From the IMG/VR virus record IMGVR_UViG_3300050015_000656, positions 1 through 64,000 of that record: a stretch of 64,000 nucleotides of DNA; one strand, given 5' to 3'. This stretch comes from a virus. Under the pieces are notes generated by a model that was given only the letters and a program-made list of their open reading frames with translations, did no database searches and was not told where the DNA came from. How positions within the stretch are numbered: the first letter of the stretch is position 1; every line of letters starts with the position of its first letter. Both the position numbers and the translations under genes were made by a program. Below, piece after piece: positions 30,450 to 39,179 of the stretch.

Positions 30450-30998
30450 TTAGAATCTTTTTTCTTTCTGCAAGAACGGGAAAAACAGTATCATCCTGTT
30501 CATAAAAGCTGCAGGTGGAATAATAAGATTTGGGTTATGTGTCATCGGGTCAAATCCCATTTTAATGTAGTTTGACTGTATCTCGTGAAAGAGTGTCAAC
30601 ACGCCACCTTTAAGGTCACCGTCATTCTGTATACCTGCACCATTTTTAATTGCCTGATTCTCGTTGAATATCTTCTGATAGTCAATTTTAGCAACAGCCA
30701 ATTCTGATTTAAGTACTTCGTTTTCGCTTGCAAGCAATGCAACCTGTTCTTGGAGCCAGATATCACCAGACTTTGGTTCTCCTTCTTCTACTTCGAGAAG
30801 GTCTTCTTTCTTAGGTGCAGTAATTTCCAAGTTTACGCCATCAAGTAAATCTTTTACGGTTTCTTTTGCTTTGATGTCACGTTTTTCTTCTGGAGTAAGC
30901 ACTTTTTCCACAACTTTTGTTGCAGGTTTTTTAGCAGGTGCTGCCTTCTTTGTAGCTGTACCTTTTGCTAAGTTTAATAAGTTCGTATTCTTTGCCAT
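30450..30998 (-). CDS. Lys/Ala-rich protein with coiled coil, 182 aa
   Basis: I start at ATG 30998 (MAKNTNLLNLAKGTATKKAAPAKKPATK) because the upstream ATG at 31022 overlaps the promoter box itself. The N-terminus is a basic Ala/Lys/Pro tail like histone-like or DNA-binding tails. A coiled-coil region follows (about residues 80-115), and the C-terminus is hydrophobic (LIIPPAAFMNRMILFFPFL). Function unknown; a DNA-associated or replication accessory role is possible, given the primase next door. Confidence 0.55.
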   Translation of the reverse strand: MAKNTNLLNLAKGTATKKAAPAKKPATKVVEKVLTPEEKRDIKAKETVKDLLDGVNLEITAPKKEDLLEVEEGEPKSGDIWLQEQVALLASENEVLKSELAVAKIDYQKIFNENQAIKNGAGIQNDGDLKGGVLTLFHEIQSNYIKMGFDPMTHNPNLIIPPAAFMNRMILFFPFLQKEKRF

Positions 30999-31021
30999 AT
31001 TAATAAATTTTATATTTTTCA

Positions 31022-31030
31022 TATAAATAC
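31022..31030 (-). promoter_or_regulatory. Phage box GTATTTATA
   Basis: - strand ACAGTATTTATATG, 23 nt before ATG 30998. Confidence 0.5.
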
Positions 31031-31060
31031 TGTAAAATTTTATAAAAATCTATAAAAACA

Positions 31061-31090
31061 AAAAAACTCGCACAATAATGCGAGTTTTTT
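31061..31090. terminator. Rho-independent terminator
   Basis: 12-bp stem AAAAAACTCGCA / TGCGAGTTTTTT with a 6-nt loop, after the stop of the phosphoesterase gene on the - strand. Confidence 0.88.
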
Positions 31091-31107
31091 ATTAAACATG
31101 GAATTAT

Positions 31108-32571
31108 TTAAAGTACCAAATTAGAATTCAGATGTGCCATAAGACCTGCTTCGTCATTCCAGATGAAACCTTCACCTGCTTTAATTGCGCCAACGAAACC
31201 TTTCTTGTGATGCCATTCTTCCGTACCTGTAAGACTTGAAAGATACCTTACGGTAACTCCAAGGTCTTCACTGACAGTACGTTTTCTGTCAAGAATTGCA
31301 TAGTTCACATTACGTTTTCTGTGTATGTGACCTAAATGCCATTCGTGATAAACTGTTTCGCTCCACATTGGTTTTGATTCAATGTCGGTTGCCATTAACA
31401 TTGGTAATGAAACTTCCTTTTCTTCGCCACCGTGGGTCAGACCAAGCAATACTTTACCGAATTTATAATATTTTCTTGGAGAAGCACCATTATTAACGCT
31501 AACCTGTTGGTCTTGGTTGAACCATGCTTCCAAGTATGCGCCTAAGTAATAACTACGCTCAAAGTCATGGTTGCCGGGAATTACAACTACGTCAACTGGA
31601 ACACCTGTTTGTTTCAACAAATTAATTGCATCAACAAGAAGTCTGGTTCCAACGTTGAAAGTTTTCTGCCAACGTAAGTCCTCATCCTGTGGTGTACCTT
31701 TAGTTGTTGTATTGAGAATTGTATCTGAGTTGAAGAAGTCGTTGCCGACAGGGAAGAGTATTCTTGAGAACTGATATCCGCTTGCTCTATGAATCAAAGT
31801 CTTAATTGTGTGTAAAAATCTCTCACGAGCGATTTTCACGTCATAATTCTCAAATGTTTCACCACCCCAAGCAAGTTTACCGATGTGTAAGTCAAAGATT
31901 GAAACTTCGAAAAGATTGTTTTCGATGTATGTCTTTGTTGTAAGCGGTTTTATGCTTAGTACTGGTGGCACGTAATCCTGTACCATTTCAATAAACGCCT
32001 CACCGATTGCCTGTTCTTTAACATATGCCTTATTTCTTATAAGACGTGCTTTAACCTGGAAATTCTGAAAGGTTGTTGGTACTTTGTTTACGATTGCTGT
32101 TACGTCCCATTTGTTGACGATGTGGCTTTCAACTTTCCACACATTGAGGTCAACTTTACAGATTTTAATGAGTTCGTCAAGAGTTTTAATGTGGTCGGGT
32201 GGATAGTTTGCACCCCAAGTCCAGTCGATTACTGCTTCTTCCTTTTCTTCATCAGCACTAAAGGTTGTTTTTTCACCGTCCTGAATTTTAGGAATGTCTA
32301 CGGGTTTTTCAGTTGCTTCTATGTCTGATTTTATTGGAGATACACCTAATTCTTGTTTTTCATAAGCGGTGTATGCGTCATTGAACCTTGAGAAAAGTTC
32401 ATCAGAGATTGCTTCATTTTCATATAAGTCAATAACAACTGCTTTTACGTTTTTGACGTAAGTATTGGCACGTCCGAAATTTTCGCACGCTGCTCTGACT
32501 GATATTTTGTGTTGGATTGCATAATTAATGATTTCTACTGCTTTGTCTATTCGTTCACTTTTTATTGCCAT
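31108..32571 (-). CDS. Calcineurin-like metallophosphoesterase with N-terminal HTH-like domain
   Basis: 487 aa. The C-terminal half has the metal ligands in order: SIFDLHIGK, PVGNDFFNSD, VIPGNHDFERS, LTHGGEEKEVSLP and HLGHIHRKR. The D-x-H ... GN(D/H) ... GNHD ... H ... GHxH pattern is that of Mre11-like phosphoesterases. The first ~60 residues (ISVRAACENFGRANTYVKNVKAVV) look like a DNA-binding HTH. This is separate from the Mre11-Rad50 fusion. Possible roles are DNA nuclease or nucleotide phosphatase; the HTH favours a DNA substrate. Confidence 0.8.
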   Translation of the reverse strand: MAIKSERIDKAVEIINYAIQHKISVRAACENFGRANTYVKNVKAVVIDLYENEAISDELFSRFNDAYTAYEKQELGVSPIKSDIEATEKPVDIPKIQDGEKTTFSADEEKEEAVIDWTWGANYPPDHIKTLDELIKICKVDLNVWKVESHIVNKWDVTAIVNKVPTTFQNFQVKARLIRNKAYVKEQAIGEAFIEMVQDYVPPVLSIKPLTTKTYIENNLFEVSIFDLHIGKLAWGGETFENYDVKIARERFLHTIKTLIHRASGYQFSRILFPVGNDFFNSDTILNTTTKGTPQDEDLRWQKTFNVGTRLLVDAINLLKQTGVPVDVVVIPGNHDFERSYYLGAYLEAWFNQDQQVSVNNGASPRKYYKFGKVLLGLTHGGEEKEVSLPMLMATDIESKPMWSETVYHEWHLGHIHRKRNVNYAILDRKRTVSEDLGVTVRYLSSLTGTEEWHHKKGFVGAIKAGEGFIWNDEAGLMAHLNSNLVL

Positions 32572-32644
32572 AATTAATGATTTAGATAAAATTATAAGAT
32601 ATTTTCGGTCAAAAATAATTTAAATATATCGGAAACACAAGGTT

Positions 32645-32953
32645 TTATATAAATACATTGCCATTTTTTTTAAGAAAGTTCAGTGTTTCTTCTATTTTCA
32701 TACATTCTTTTCGGAATGAAACCTCTTCAGTTATAGATAGTTCGAACCACTCACCTTCTTTATGAAAGTGAGAATAACGTCTTTGTAAAGCATGCTCAAT
32801 TTTAATTGCATGCTCAGTTAAGTATGTGTCAATGAGTTTTAATGGAGACGAGTTTCCCGTCTGCAGTTGTTGAATTCTTTTTGTGGGGTGCTTTGAAATC
32901 CCAATCTTATAATACCCGTTTTCTAATGATTGTATTAAATAAATGTATCGCAT
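32645..32953 (-). CDS. T5orf172/Mug113-type GIY-YIG protein
   Basis: 102 aa. MRYIYLIQSLENGYYKIGISKHPTKRIQQLQTG is the compact GIY-YIG core of the T5orf172 (Mug113) class, with the Arg on the following helix and a Glu in IKIEHALQRRYSHF. The domain is complete but has no DNA-binding extension, so it may be a small mobile nuclease or a host-derived accessory. It overlaps the RuvC-like gene by 1 nt. Its last codons also form a GTATTTATA box oriented toward the phosphoesterase gene, 76 nt away. Confidence 0.75.
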   Translation of the reverse strand: MRYIYLIQSLENGYYKIGISKHPTKRIQQLQTGNSSPLKLIDTYLTEHAIKIEHALQRRYSHFHKEGEWFELSITEEVSFRKECMKIEETLNFLKKNGNVFI

Positions 32954-33564
32954 TACTTAAGAATACCCAAAGTTTTCAGTCCGGCAACACCTACACAATA
33001 GCTGTCTGACATATCGAAACACATGTCTTTCAGAGTGTTGTTCCTGGTGTAAAACCATTCAATTTGGGGTTCTAATTTAGCAACTTTTTCCCAGATATAC
33101 AACTTTTTATCTTTTAAATATTTTTCCGGGAAGCTAAGTGTCTCAACTCTTTCACCCTTTTTCATGCTAACTCGCACTAACTCAGGACAAAACAATTTAC
33201 GAGACTCGTATACACTTATTTTTGCTGGCATTATATCAAACACCTTATATAATATGTATCTTGCAATGGCATTAAAACCAAGTAATAAAGCAGTGGTGTT
33301 GATATTCTTAGGTGTATTCGAAAGCGGTGCTTCGATAAAAACACTAACAATCTCACCGTTCAGTTCATCTTCGATTCTCTGTTTATATGCAATACAATAT
33401 TCTTTAAAGACTTCTGCTTTAATAATATCTCTATCCTCAACAACAGTATCTTTATCGGACTTTAAAGCAAGGTGCTTGAGTTCGATTAGCTTACCCTTTT
33501 CGTCCCAAAGAGAACACCCTACATTAGTTGTTGAAACATCTAATGACCATATGTATTTTTCCAT
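32953..33564 (-). CDS. RuvC-like Holliday junction resolvase or RNase H-fold nuclease
   Basis: 203 aa. YIWSLDVSTTNVGCSLWD at the N-terminus gives the first catalytic Asp (D9) with the usual glycine-poor RuvC strand. VFIEAPL supplies the Glu and DMCFDMSDSYCVGVAGL the terminal Asp pair. This is the D/E/D-D arrangement of RuvC-family resolvases, as in Bacteroidetes and poxvirus-like phage enzymes. It would resolve branched DNA before packaging. Its 3' end overlaps the GIY-YIG gene by 1 nt. Confidence 0.7.
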   Translation of the reverse strand: MEKYIWSLDVSTTNVGCSLWDEKGKLIELKHLALKSDKDTVVEDRDIIKAEVFKEYCIAYKQRIEDELNGEIVSVFIEAPLSNTPKNINTTALLLGFNAIARYILYKVFDIMPAKISVYESRKLFCPELVRVSMKKGERVETLSFPEKYLKDKKLYIWEKVAKLEPQIEWFYTRNNTLKDMCFDMSDSYCVGVAGLKTLGILK

Positions 33565-33565
33565 A

Positions 33566-33763
33566 TTAGTTTCTTTCCTTTAAGTCGTCAATCATTTTTT
33601 GTAGACTCTTAGAGTCGTTGATATACAACTTAATAAGGTCTTCGATGACACCACCGATTTTCATGCTTTTACCTTTGCAGAGAATTTTAAATCTGTTGTG
33701 AAGTTCTCCATCGATTATGACAGATTTTGGCTTAGTTTCTTCGTCAATGTACAATTTGCCCAT
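33566..33763 (-). CDS. Ribbon-helix-helix-like DNA-binding protein, 65 aa
   Basis: A short basic protein with PKSVIIDGELHNRFKILCKGKSMKIGGVIEDLIKLYI, a beta-strand followed by two helices in the spacing of Arc/CopG-type RHH domains. Such proteins bind DNA as dimers and often repress transcription. The ATG is 31 nt after a phage box and the stop is 1 nt before the RuvC-like gene, so it may regulate this operon. Confidence 0.6.
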   Translation of the reverse strand: MGKLYIDEETKPKSVIIDGELHNRFKILCKGKSMKIGGVIEDLIKLYINDSKSLQKMIDDLKERN

Positions 33764-33794
33764 ATATATTATAAATTTAAATTCGATAATTTAT

Positions 33795-33803
33795 AATAAA
33801 TAC
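33795..33803 (-). promoter_or_regulatory. Phage box GTATTTATT
   Basis: - strand TAGTATTTATTATAAA, 31 nt before ATG 33763. Confidence 0.45.
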
Positions 33804-33847
33804 TAAGAAACTATAAAAAAATATAAAAATTTATGATTATTTTGAAA

Positions 33848-34579
33848 TTAAAAATCAATTGCGAATAAAACCGTCCTTGAAATTTGACCATTTTTCTCAA
33901 TCGGGTCGTTGAATTTACCGATAGCTACAAGGTTTCCGTTATCATCATAGATACCAATTTCAGTCATGAAAACTGACTGACCGCCCCAAGTATTATTGTT
34001 TGACGAATTAAATTCACCAAGTGGTAATAATATCGAAAGATTTGTTGTATAGACATCTGCATGTATTTCCGCACCGACATTTCCTAAGAAGAATGTTTCG
34101 TCACCAAAACACAATTCACTGTCTGCAGCTTGTAAATTTGACGGATAGTTTAATCCGTTAATGTTTGTATTCAGACTATATGTTGGTAGAACACTATAAT
34201 TGTTTAATGCCACCTTAAATACCTGACCAGTTAATTGCTGTGGTGTTAATGGTGTTCCTGCAGTATGACCACTAATTTGACCACTTACGTCAACAATTTT
34301 CCACTTAGCAGGGTCTGGTGTAAGATTTGTAGTTGTTAAACCAGTTTGAACCAATGCATAAAGATAATTGGCTGTATAGCCAGTGCCTGCACTAACACCT
34401 GTGTTTAAAAATTTAAAATCGTTTATCTCAGGAAATATTATACGAACTTCTTCAATGTCGAGTACTTCGGTACTCACTTTTACTGGATGAATATAATTAC
34501 AATGCACTGCAGGACTATAACCGCCTGCAACAACTGTTGGTTTTAAAAGATATGTGACAAAAATCGTATAATCAGTCAT
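33848..34579 (-). CDS. Tail or baseplate structural protein, 243 aa
   Basis: A beta-rich protein ending FMTEIGIYDDNGNLVAIGKFNDPIEKNGQISRTVLFAIDF, a pattern seen in phage tail-fibre or baseplate attachment proteins (TEIGIYD followed by a hydrophobic C-terminus). Thr, Ser, Asn and Gly are abundant and there is no catalytic motif. A phage box with an ideal 13-nt spacer precedes it, as for other late genes. Next to it lies the glycosyltransferase/radical-SAM gene. Confidence 0.65.
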   Translation of the reverse strand: MTDYTIFVTYLLKPTVVAGGYSPAVHCNYIHPVKVSTEVLDIEEVRIIFPEINDFKFLNTGVSAGTGYTANYLYALVQTGLTTTNLTPDPAKWKIVDVSGQISGHTAGTPLTPQQLTGQVFKVALNNYSVLPTYSLNTNINGLNYPSNLQAADSELCFGDETFFLGNVGAEIHADVYTTNLSILLPLGEFNSSNNNTWGGQSVFMTEIGIYDDNGNLVAIGKFNDPIEKNGQISRTVLFAIDF

Positions 34580-34592
34580 ACTGTGTTTTTAC

Positions 34593-34601
34593 TATAAATA
34601 C
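34593..34601 (-). promoter_or_regulatory. Phage box GTATTTATA
   Basis: - strand GAGTATTTATAGTAAAA, 13 nt before ATG 34579; a near-consensus copy. Confidence 0.6.
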
Positions 34602-34604
34602 TCA

Positions 34605-36584
34605 TTATTCGAAAATTGCAGAGGCACAATTCTTACATATTGTCTGATATGCTAATTCAATTTTATTCTGATGTTCTTCACTTCCCCAAAAATCCCGTAA
34701 TTCCTGTGTCTTAAAACTACCAAACTTAAATTCGAACTTATAATCGTTACAACAAAGAAATGCATCGCCTGCAGCATTAATATGTATCCAGCCAATTGGT
34801 CTTCCACCAACTTCCCGACCATTACCACAACCAATTACCTTTCTGTTTAAATCGCCCTTCATCATGTATGCCTCAATTGCCCATTTATTTGACATGACAT
34901 TATCCAATAGACCTGCTCTGTCAATTAATGAAGGTACACTGAAAATCTGTAAGCCAGGAAATAGTTGCCTTGCAAGTCTTTCTTGTGTTGCTAATTCTCC
35001 GTTTATTAGGTCTAAGTCAATATCTTGAGGAAAATCCGGACCTTTAGTTAGCCAACCACCGTCTGCAACAAACGATTGTTTATTAACACCATTTACTTGT
35101 ATTGAGAATGATTTATCCTGTACTTTTTCTGGCAACATTTCCATTGCATGCCTGATATTTGCAATAAGTTTATCGAATAATTCTATGTCGAAACCTGTTC
35201 TTTTATTCCATGTCACTGCATCGAATGCGGGAATGTTAAGACAGATACCATTTACTACATGTTTATATTTTCTTATCAAATCAATCTTCTCAGGCGTTAA
35301 TGCTACTCCATTTGACAATATCATTGAGCACATGCCATATTTATCACAGATTTCCAAGAATTCTTTATAGTGAGGATAAAGCAGAATTTCGTTATAGTGA
35401 GCACTATAAAACCCGCCAAAGTTCTTAGCTACAAGTCCATCTGGTTTATTTCTTTCGTCAACCATATTCTTAATAATCTTCTCAAGCAATTCTGGACTCA
35501 TTATTTCACGTCCTTCCAAAGGATTTCCAATATATTTCACCGGACAATACCAGCACTTTGAATTACAGAAACCAAAGGGGTCTAACTGCATTTGGGTTAT
35601 TTTGAATTTATCAAGTATTGTATTTTTCTTCATGGTAAAAGTATTCCCAGAAATCAGACAAGATTTTTTTGCTGTTTTACAAACTTCTTGCCAGTAAAAA
35701 TATGATGCATATTTTGGAGATACTGAAAGGTCTTTTCCATATGGATATTCGTTCATGAAATTTGACTTGAAAAACTTATCGCTTTTAGTATCATCGGTTA
35801 CGCCTGCATTATGAAGTATCGTATACTTTTCAACGTCATCATAGCCGTTTGTTACCCAACCAAAGTCCATTCTCTTATCAACAAGAGTTTCATGACCAAA
35901 ATACCAGCCATTCCATAAAAAACTCCACATACCTGCGGTCCATTTCTGTATGGCATAGTCATATTCGTTCTTTTTAATGTGCAGATGTTCTATACTACAA
36001 AAATATTCATATAGTTTTGCACTGTCCTTTTCAACCTTATCCCAGAACTCAAAATTTGTGCCTTTCACAATATATTGAGCACCACCCGAATTACTGTTCA
36101 TGAGTTTAGGAATCAACTTGTCGATACCAACAATTTCACACATTTTTTCATATATGTGATTTCCTTTACATTGAATATAGTCGTAGTTTATGTAGAATCT
36201 CGTATCACTAATATACCAAGTGTCATTGTTCATCATTTCTTCGAAGTTCGGCTTTTTAGTAAACACAATATCAGCATCATGCAAGAATAGTACATCACCA
36301 TGAATTTCAGGATGTGCCTGCATATGTTGCTTCATCATGTTAAAATAAATTGAGGGAATATAGACTTTATTCTCTCTTGTATCGTTGTAAAAGAAAAACC
36401 TCACAGGATACGTATTGACGAGTTTTTTAAATTCTTCAGGGATTACGTCATTCTCAATTGCACAGAGAATGTCCATTTGATTAGGGTCAACGCCTTTCTC
36501 TATAAAATTGTTAATTAGTACTTCGATTTGCCAAGCATAATATTTAATGGCTGGCTGTGCACAAATATATCTTAGTTGTTTCAT
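34605..36584 (-). CDS. Glycosyltransferase-radical SAM fusion enzyme
   Basis: 659 aa from ATG 36584 (an in-frame TTG lies 15 nt upstream). Residues 1-~300 resemble a GT-A glycosyltransferase with the metal-binding D103-A-D105 in LFLHDADIVFTKKP and a Trp-rich acceptor region. From ~320 the protein is a radical-SAM enzyme: C340-NSK-C344-WY-C347 is the CxxxCxxC [4Fe-4S] site. A C-terminal Cys set (GCGNG, FLCCND, ICKNCA) looks SPASM-like and could hold auxiliary clusters. It lies in the tail cluster next to the poly-Thr adhesin at 36606. A host-type promoter ends 4 nt before the ATG. Confidence 0.85.
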   Translation of the reverse strand: MKQLRYICAQPAIKYYAWQIEVLINNFIEKGVDPNQMDILCAIENDVIPEEFKKLVNTYPVRFFFYNDTRENKVYIPSIYFNMMKQHMQAHPEIHGDVLFLHDADIVFTKKPNFEEMMNNDTWYISDTRFYINYDYIQCKGNHIYEKMCEIVGIDKLIPKLMNSNSGGAQYIVKGTNFEFWDKVEKDSAKLYEYFCSIEHLHIKKNEYDYAIQKWTAGMWSFLWNGWYFGHETLVDKRMDFGWVTNGYDDVEKYTILHNAGVTDDTKSDKFFKSNFMNEYPYGKDLSVSPKYASYFYWQEVCKTAKKSCLISGNTFTMKKNTILDKFKITQMQLDPFGFCNSKCWYCPVKYIGNPLEGREIMSPELLEKIIKNMVDERNKPDGLVAKNFGGFYSAHYNEILLYPHYKEFLEICDKYGMCSMILSNGVALTPEKIDLIRKYKHVVNGICLNIPAFDAVTWNKRTGFDIELFDKLIANIRHAMEMLPEKVQDKSFSIQVNGVNKQSFVADGGWLTKGPDFPQDIDLDLINGELATQERLARQLFPGLQIFSVPSLIDRAGLLDNVMSNKWAIEAYMMKGDLNRKVIGCGNGREVGGRPIGWIHINAAGDAFLCCNDYKFEFKFGSFKTQELRDFWGSEEHQNKIELAYQTICKNCASAIFE

Positions 36585-36588
36585 ATTA

Positions 36589-36618
36589 CAAAGATACAAT
36601 TATTTTTAATATACGCAA
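36589..36618 (-). promoter_or_regulatory. Host-type promoter (TTG-N19-TATCTTTG)
   Basis: - strand TTG, 19 nt, then TATCTTTG (36596-36589), 4 nt before ATG 36584. The -33 element lies in the end of the upstream adhesin gene. Confidence 0.6.
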
Positions 36619-39146
36619 CCACATACAACAACATACGAAGAACTGCTATCATATGAAAAACATTGTGTACACCAACTGGTTCCAGTTCCACCTATATTAA
36701 TATATGTATTAATACCTGTATGTCCTTGAGGACCACTTTGATACAAAAGAATGTTATCGTACTTCACATAATAACAACCTGTTGCAGGATTTACTGTGCA
36801 AGATTTTGAACTTGCAATTGGTGGAACACCTAATGTATAAACAACACTATCGTTAGAACACATTAAGCACATTGCACCACCAACACAATAACCTAAAACA
36901 TCTGTACACGTATTAATGGTCAAGGATGGTGGTAGTGTTGTAGTGGTTGTTGTCGTAGTTGTGGTAGTAGGTGGTGTTTCTGGAACACAATTAGTAACAC
37001 AATCACCATAGCACTCAGTTACACCAACACTCCAACCGTCATTGGTATGTAATACGAATTCACTATATGAACCCGCATCACCACCGACCCAGTTTGTCCA
37101 ACCAATTACATCACCATGATTAACAGGCTGTAATAATCCACCCGTATGACATGTAAATTGGTCTGAACATATTGTACATATTATGTTTGTATTACAAGTA
37201 AATTGGATACAAGAATATGCAAGTCCCGGATTTGTTGTTGATAGGTTTGCGGTGAACTGTAAGCCAAGTGAATTTCCCGGTGCTAATACTGGTGACAAGT
37301 TAATATATCCAAATTGATTGTTTGCACTACCGCCTTGACATTGAACACATAAATATGTTGGTGTTAATGGTGGTGCAGTAGTTGTACTTGTAGTTGTTGT
37401 CGTAGTAGTTGTACTTGTTGTTGTACTCGTTGTTGTACTTGTAGTGGTCGGCAACGTAGTTGTACTTGTCGTAGTTGTACTTGTCGTAGTCGGCAACGTA
37501 GTTGTACTTGTCGTAGTTGTACTTGTCGTAGTCGGTGCAGCCGGTGTAGTAATTGAGAATCTATTACTTGATGAAACAGTATCAGTACCATTCCAAGTAG
37601 CATATGCCATGTAATTATACAAAGTACTTGGGGCTAATCCATTAATTGCCGTACTGAAATGATTAACACCTGCAGGAAGTGTAGTTCCCACAACCAATTT
37701 ACTCCAAACACTATCTACGGCTTTCTTATAGTACATACCGTGTTCAGTAACAAGTTCTGGTGAGGTTATTTGAGCACCACCTGTACCTGCAATACTACCT
37801 GGAAATCCTTCGATTGTCAACAATGAAAATCCTGCTTCTCCAACATAACCACCACCACCTAAAGTTGCGATGTAGTCTGGATAAGTCCAACTTCTGTTTG
37901 ATTTGTATGACAAAGCAAAAAGTAATTCTTGGTCTTCGATAACAAATATTTTTAAATCGGTGAAACACTTACCAACAGGATTGCCATATGGGTCGGCTAA
38001 GACATAATATTCTAAGTTTAGAGATTTTGTCAAACCTGTTAAAAGTAATGGTGCACCAGTTGCTTTTAATTTCAATCCAAGCGTTTTTCCTGATGACTTA
38101 TGCCACATAATTGTTGGAATATTCAACTCAGGAGTCTTTAAATAAAATCCTTCTCCATATACATTAGCGGGTGAAGGGTTGGTATAGTGAATTATACCTA
38201 ATTTCTTATAAAGTGGTGCTTGATTTTGTATATACGAAACAAATCCACCAAATATTTTACTGTTGTATTTTGTGAAAGTTCTATTATTACCTGTGAGTCC
38301 TGCAATATTATCGGTAAAAACAATTGACATGTTCCAAAATGGAAAAGCTGCAGTATCACACTGACTATTTGTTAAAAATGACAATACACTTTCCTCAACA
38401 TATTGAGTAGAATATTGATTTAAGATTGTGTCTCCGGTTAAATTCAATACGTTTGCATAAATCATTGCACCTGCTAAACCAGTTGGAGTATAACCACTGA
38501 AGTTCGGTAATTCTCTGTCAACAACAACAGTTAAATTGTTATTTGCTAATGTACCTGTCTTACTTACAACTTGATACATCAAATACGGTGTAGGTCTTGC
38601 TATATTTATTAAGTACGGTGTTGTGTCGCCATTTAAGGTCCACTTAACCAATACAAAGTCACCAATTGCTGGTTCTTGACCACTTGCACCATAAGTCGGA
38701 GATTTGCGTAACTGCAAACTGTTTCCACCTGTAACGGTGTTCATATAAACCATTGCATCGGGTTGTTTACAGTGATTGCTGTCATTTAAAAATGTTGTAG
38801 CACCACTATTAAAAAATCCTACGGGTTCTATTGGGTTTGTTACCAAATATGCAGAAGTTGGTACGCTTGGAATCACATTGTACGGATTTCCACTAATATT
38901 TCTTGGAATAAATGACAATAAACTTGGGTTAGCATCTGCAGCTCTTAATATTCTGGCATAGTATGGACTTGCTGTTGGGTCACTTGGATTATCAAGTAAT
39001 ACTTGACTGTTGAAAACATAATCCATTTCGCTGTCACCGATAGCAAAAGATTTAAAATTCAAATTACCCGTAGATAGTAATTCTCTACCACATGAAGTCA
39101 ATTTAATGTTCAATACCACAGGGTCTTTTTTCTCAATGAATGCCAT
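36606..39146 (-). CDS. Tail protein with FN3-like, poly-Thr and Cys-rich modules, 846 aa
   Basis: Residues 1-~430 look like a virion attachment domain starting MAFIEKKDPVVLNIKLTSCGRELLSTG. An FN3-like module follows (~430-530). Then comes a Thr tract (37375-37545) of repeated TTTTST and LPTTTS units, a Cys-rich beta domain (YLCVQCQGG ... DCVTNCVPE), a second Thr tract (about 36935-36975) and a C-terminal Cys-rich domain (CTDVLGYCVGGAMCLMC). The build is that of a bead-on-string adhesin. Thr codons in the tracts are mixed, so selection rather than slippage keeps them. A phage box is 16 nt upstream. Confidence 0.75.
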   Translation of the reverse strand: MAFIEKKDPVVLNIKLTSCGRELLSTGNLNFKSFAIGDSEMDYVFNSQVLLDNPSDPTASPYYARILRAADANPSLLSFIPRNISGNPYNVIPSVPTSAYLVTNPIEPVGFFNSGATTFLNDSNHCKQPDAMVYMNTVTGGNSLQLRKSPTYGASGQEPAIGDFVLVKWTLNGDTTPYLINIARPTPYLMYQVVSKTGTLANNNLTVVVDRELPNFSGYTPTGLAGAMIYANVLNLTGDTILNQYSTQYVEESVLSFLTNSQCDTAAFPFWNMSIVFTDNIAGLTGNNRTFTKYNSKIFGGFVSYIQNQAPLYKKLGIIHYTNPSPANVYGEGFYLKTPELNIPTIMWHKSSGKTLGLKLKATGAPLLLTGLTKSLNLEYYVLADPYGNPVGKCFTDLKIFVIEDQELLFALSYKSNRSWTYPDYIATLGGGGYVGEAGFSLLTIEGFPGSIAGTGGAQITSPELVTEHGMYYKKAVDSVWSKLVVGTTLPAGVNHFSTAINGLAPSTLYNYMAYATWNGTDTVSSSNRFSITTPAAPTTTSTTTTSTTTLPTTTSTTTTSTTTLPTTTSTTTSTTTSTTTTTTTTSTTTAPPLTPTYLCVQCQGGSANNQFGYINLSPVLAPGNSLGLQFTANLSTTNPGLAYSCIQFTCNTNIICTICSDQFTCHTGGLLQPVNHGDVIGWTNWVGGDAGSYSEFVLHTNDGWSVGVTECYGDCVTNCVPETPPTTTTTTTTTTTLPPSLTINTCTDVLGYCVGGAMCLMCSNDSVVYTLGVPPIASSKSCTVNPATGCYYVKYDNILLYQSGPQGHTGINTYINIGGTGTSWCTQCFSYDSSSSYVVVCGCVY
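37375..37545 (-). repeat. Poly-Thr coding tract
   Basis: Encodes a long run of Thr with regular Ser and LPTT interruptions. All four Thr codons are mixed. Part of it is a ~48-bp tandem repeat. Confidence 0.85.
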
Positions 39147-39162
39147 TTTATATGAATTTAAT

Positions 39163-39171
39163 TATAAATAC
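39163..39171 (-). promoter_or_regulatory. Phage box GTATTTATA
   Basis: - strand TTAGTATTTATAATTAA, 16 nt before ATG 39146. Confidence 0.6.
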
Positions 39172-39179
39172 TAATATTT

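Noticed and set aside
37375-37545. Poly-Thr region as CRISPR array or non-coding microsatellite
   Set aside because: All four Thr codons are mixed and the frame is kept, so it is a coding tract under protein-level selection.
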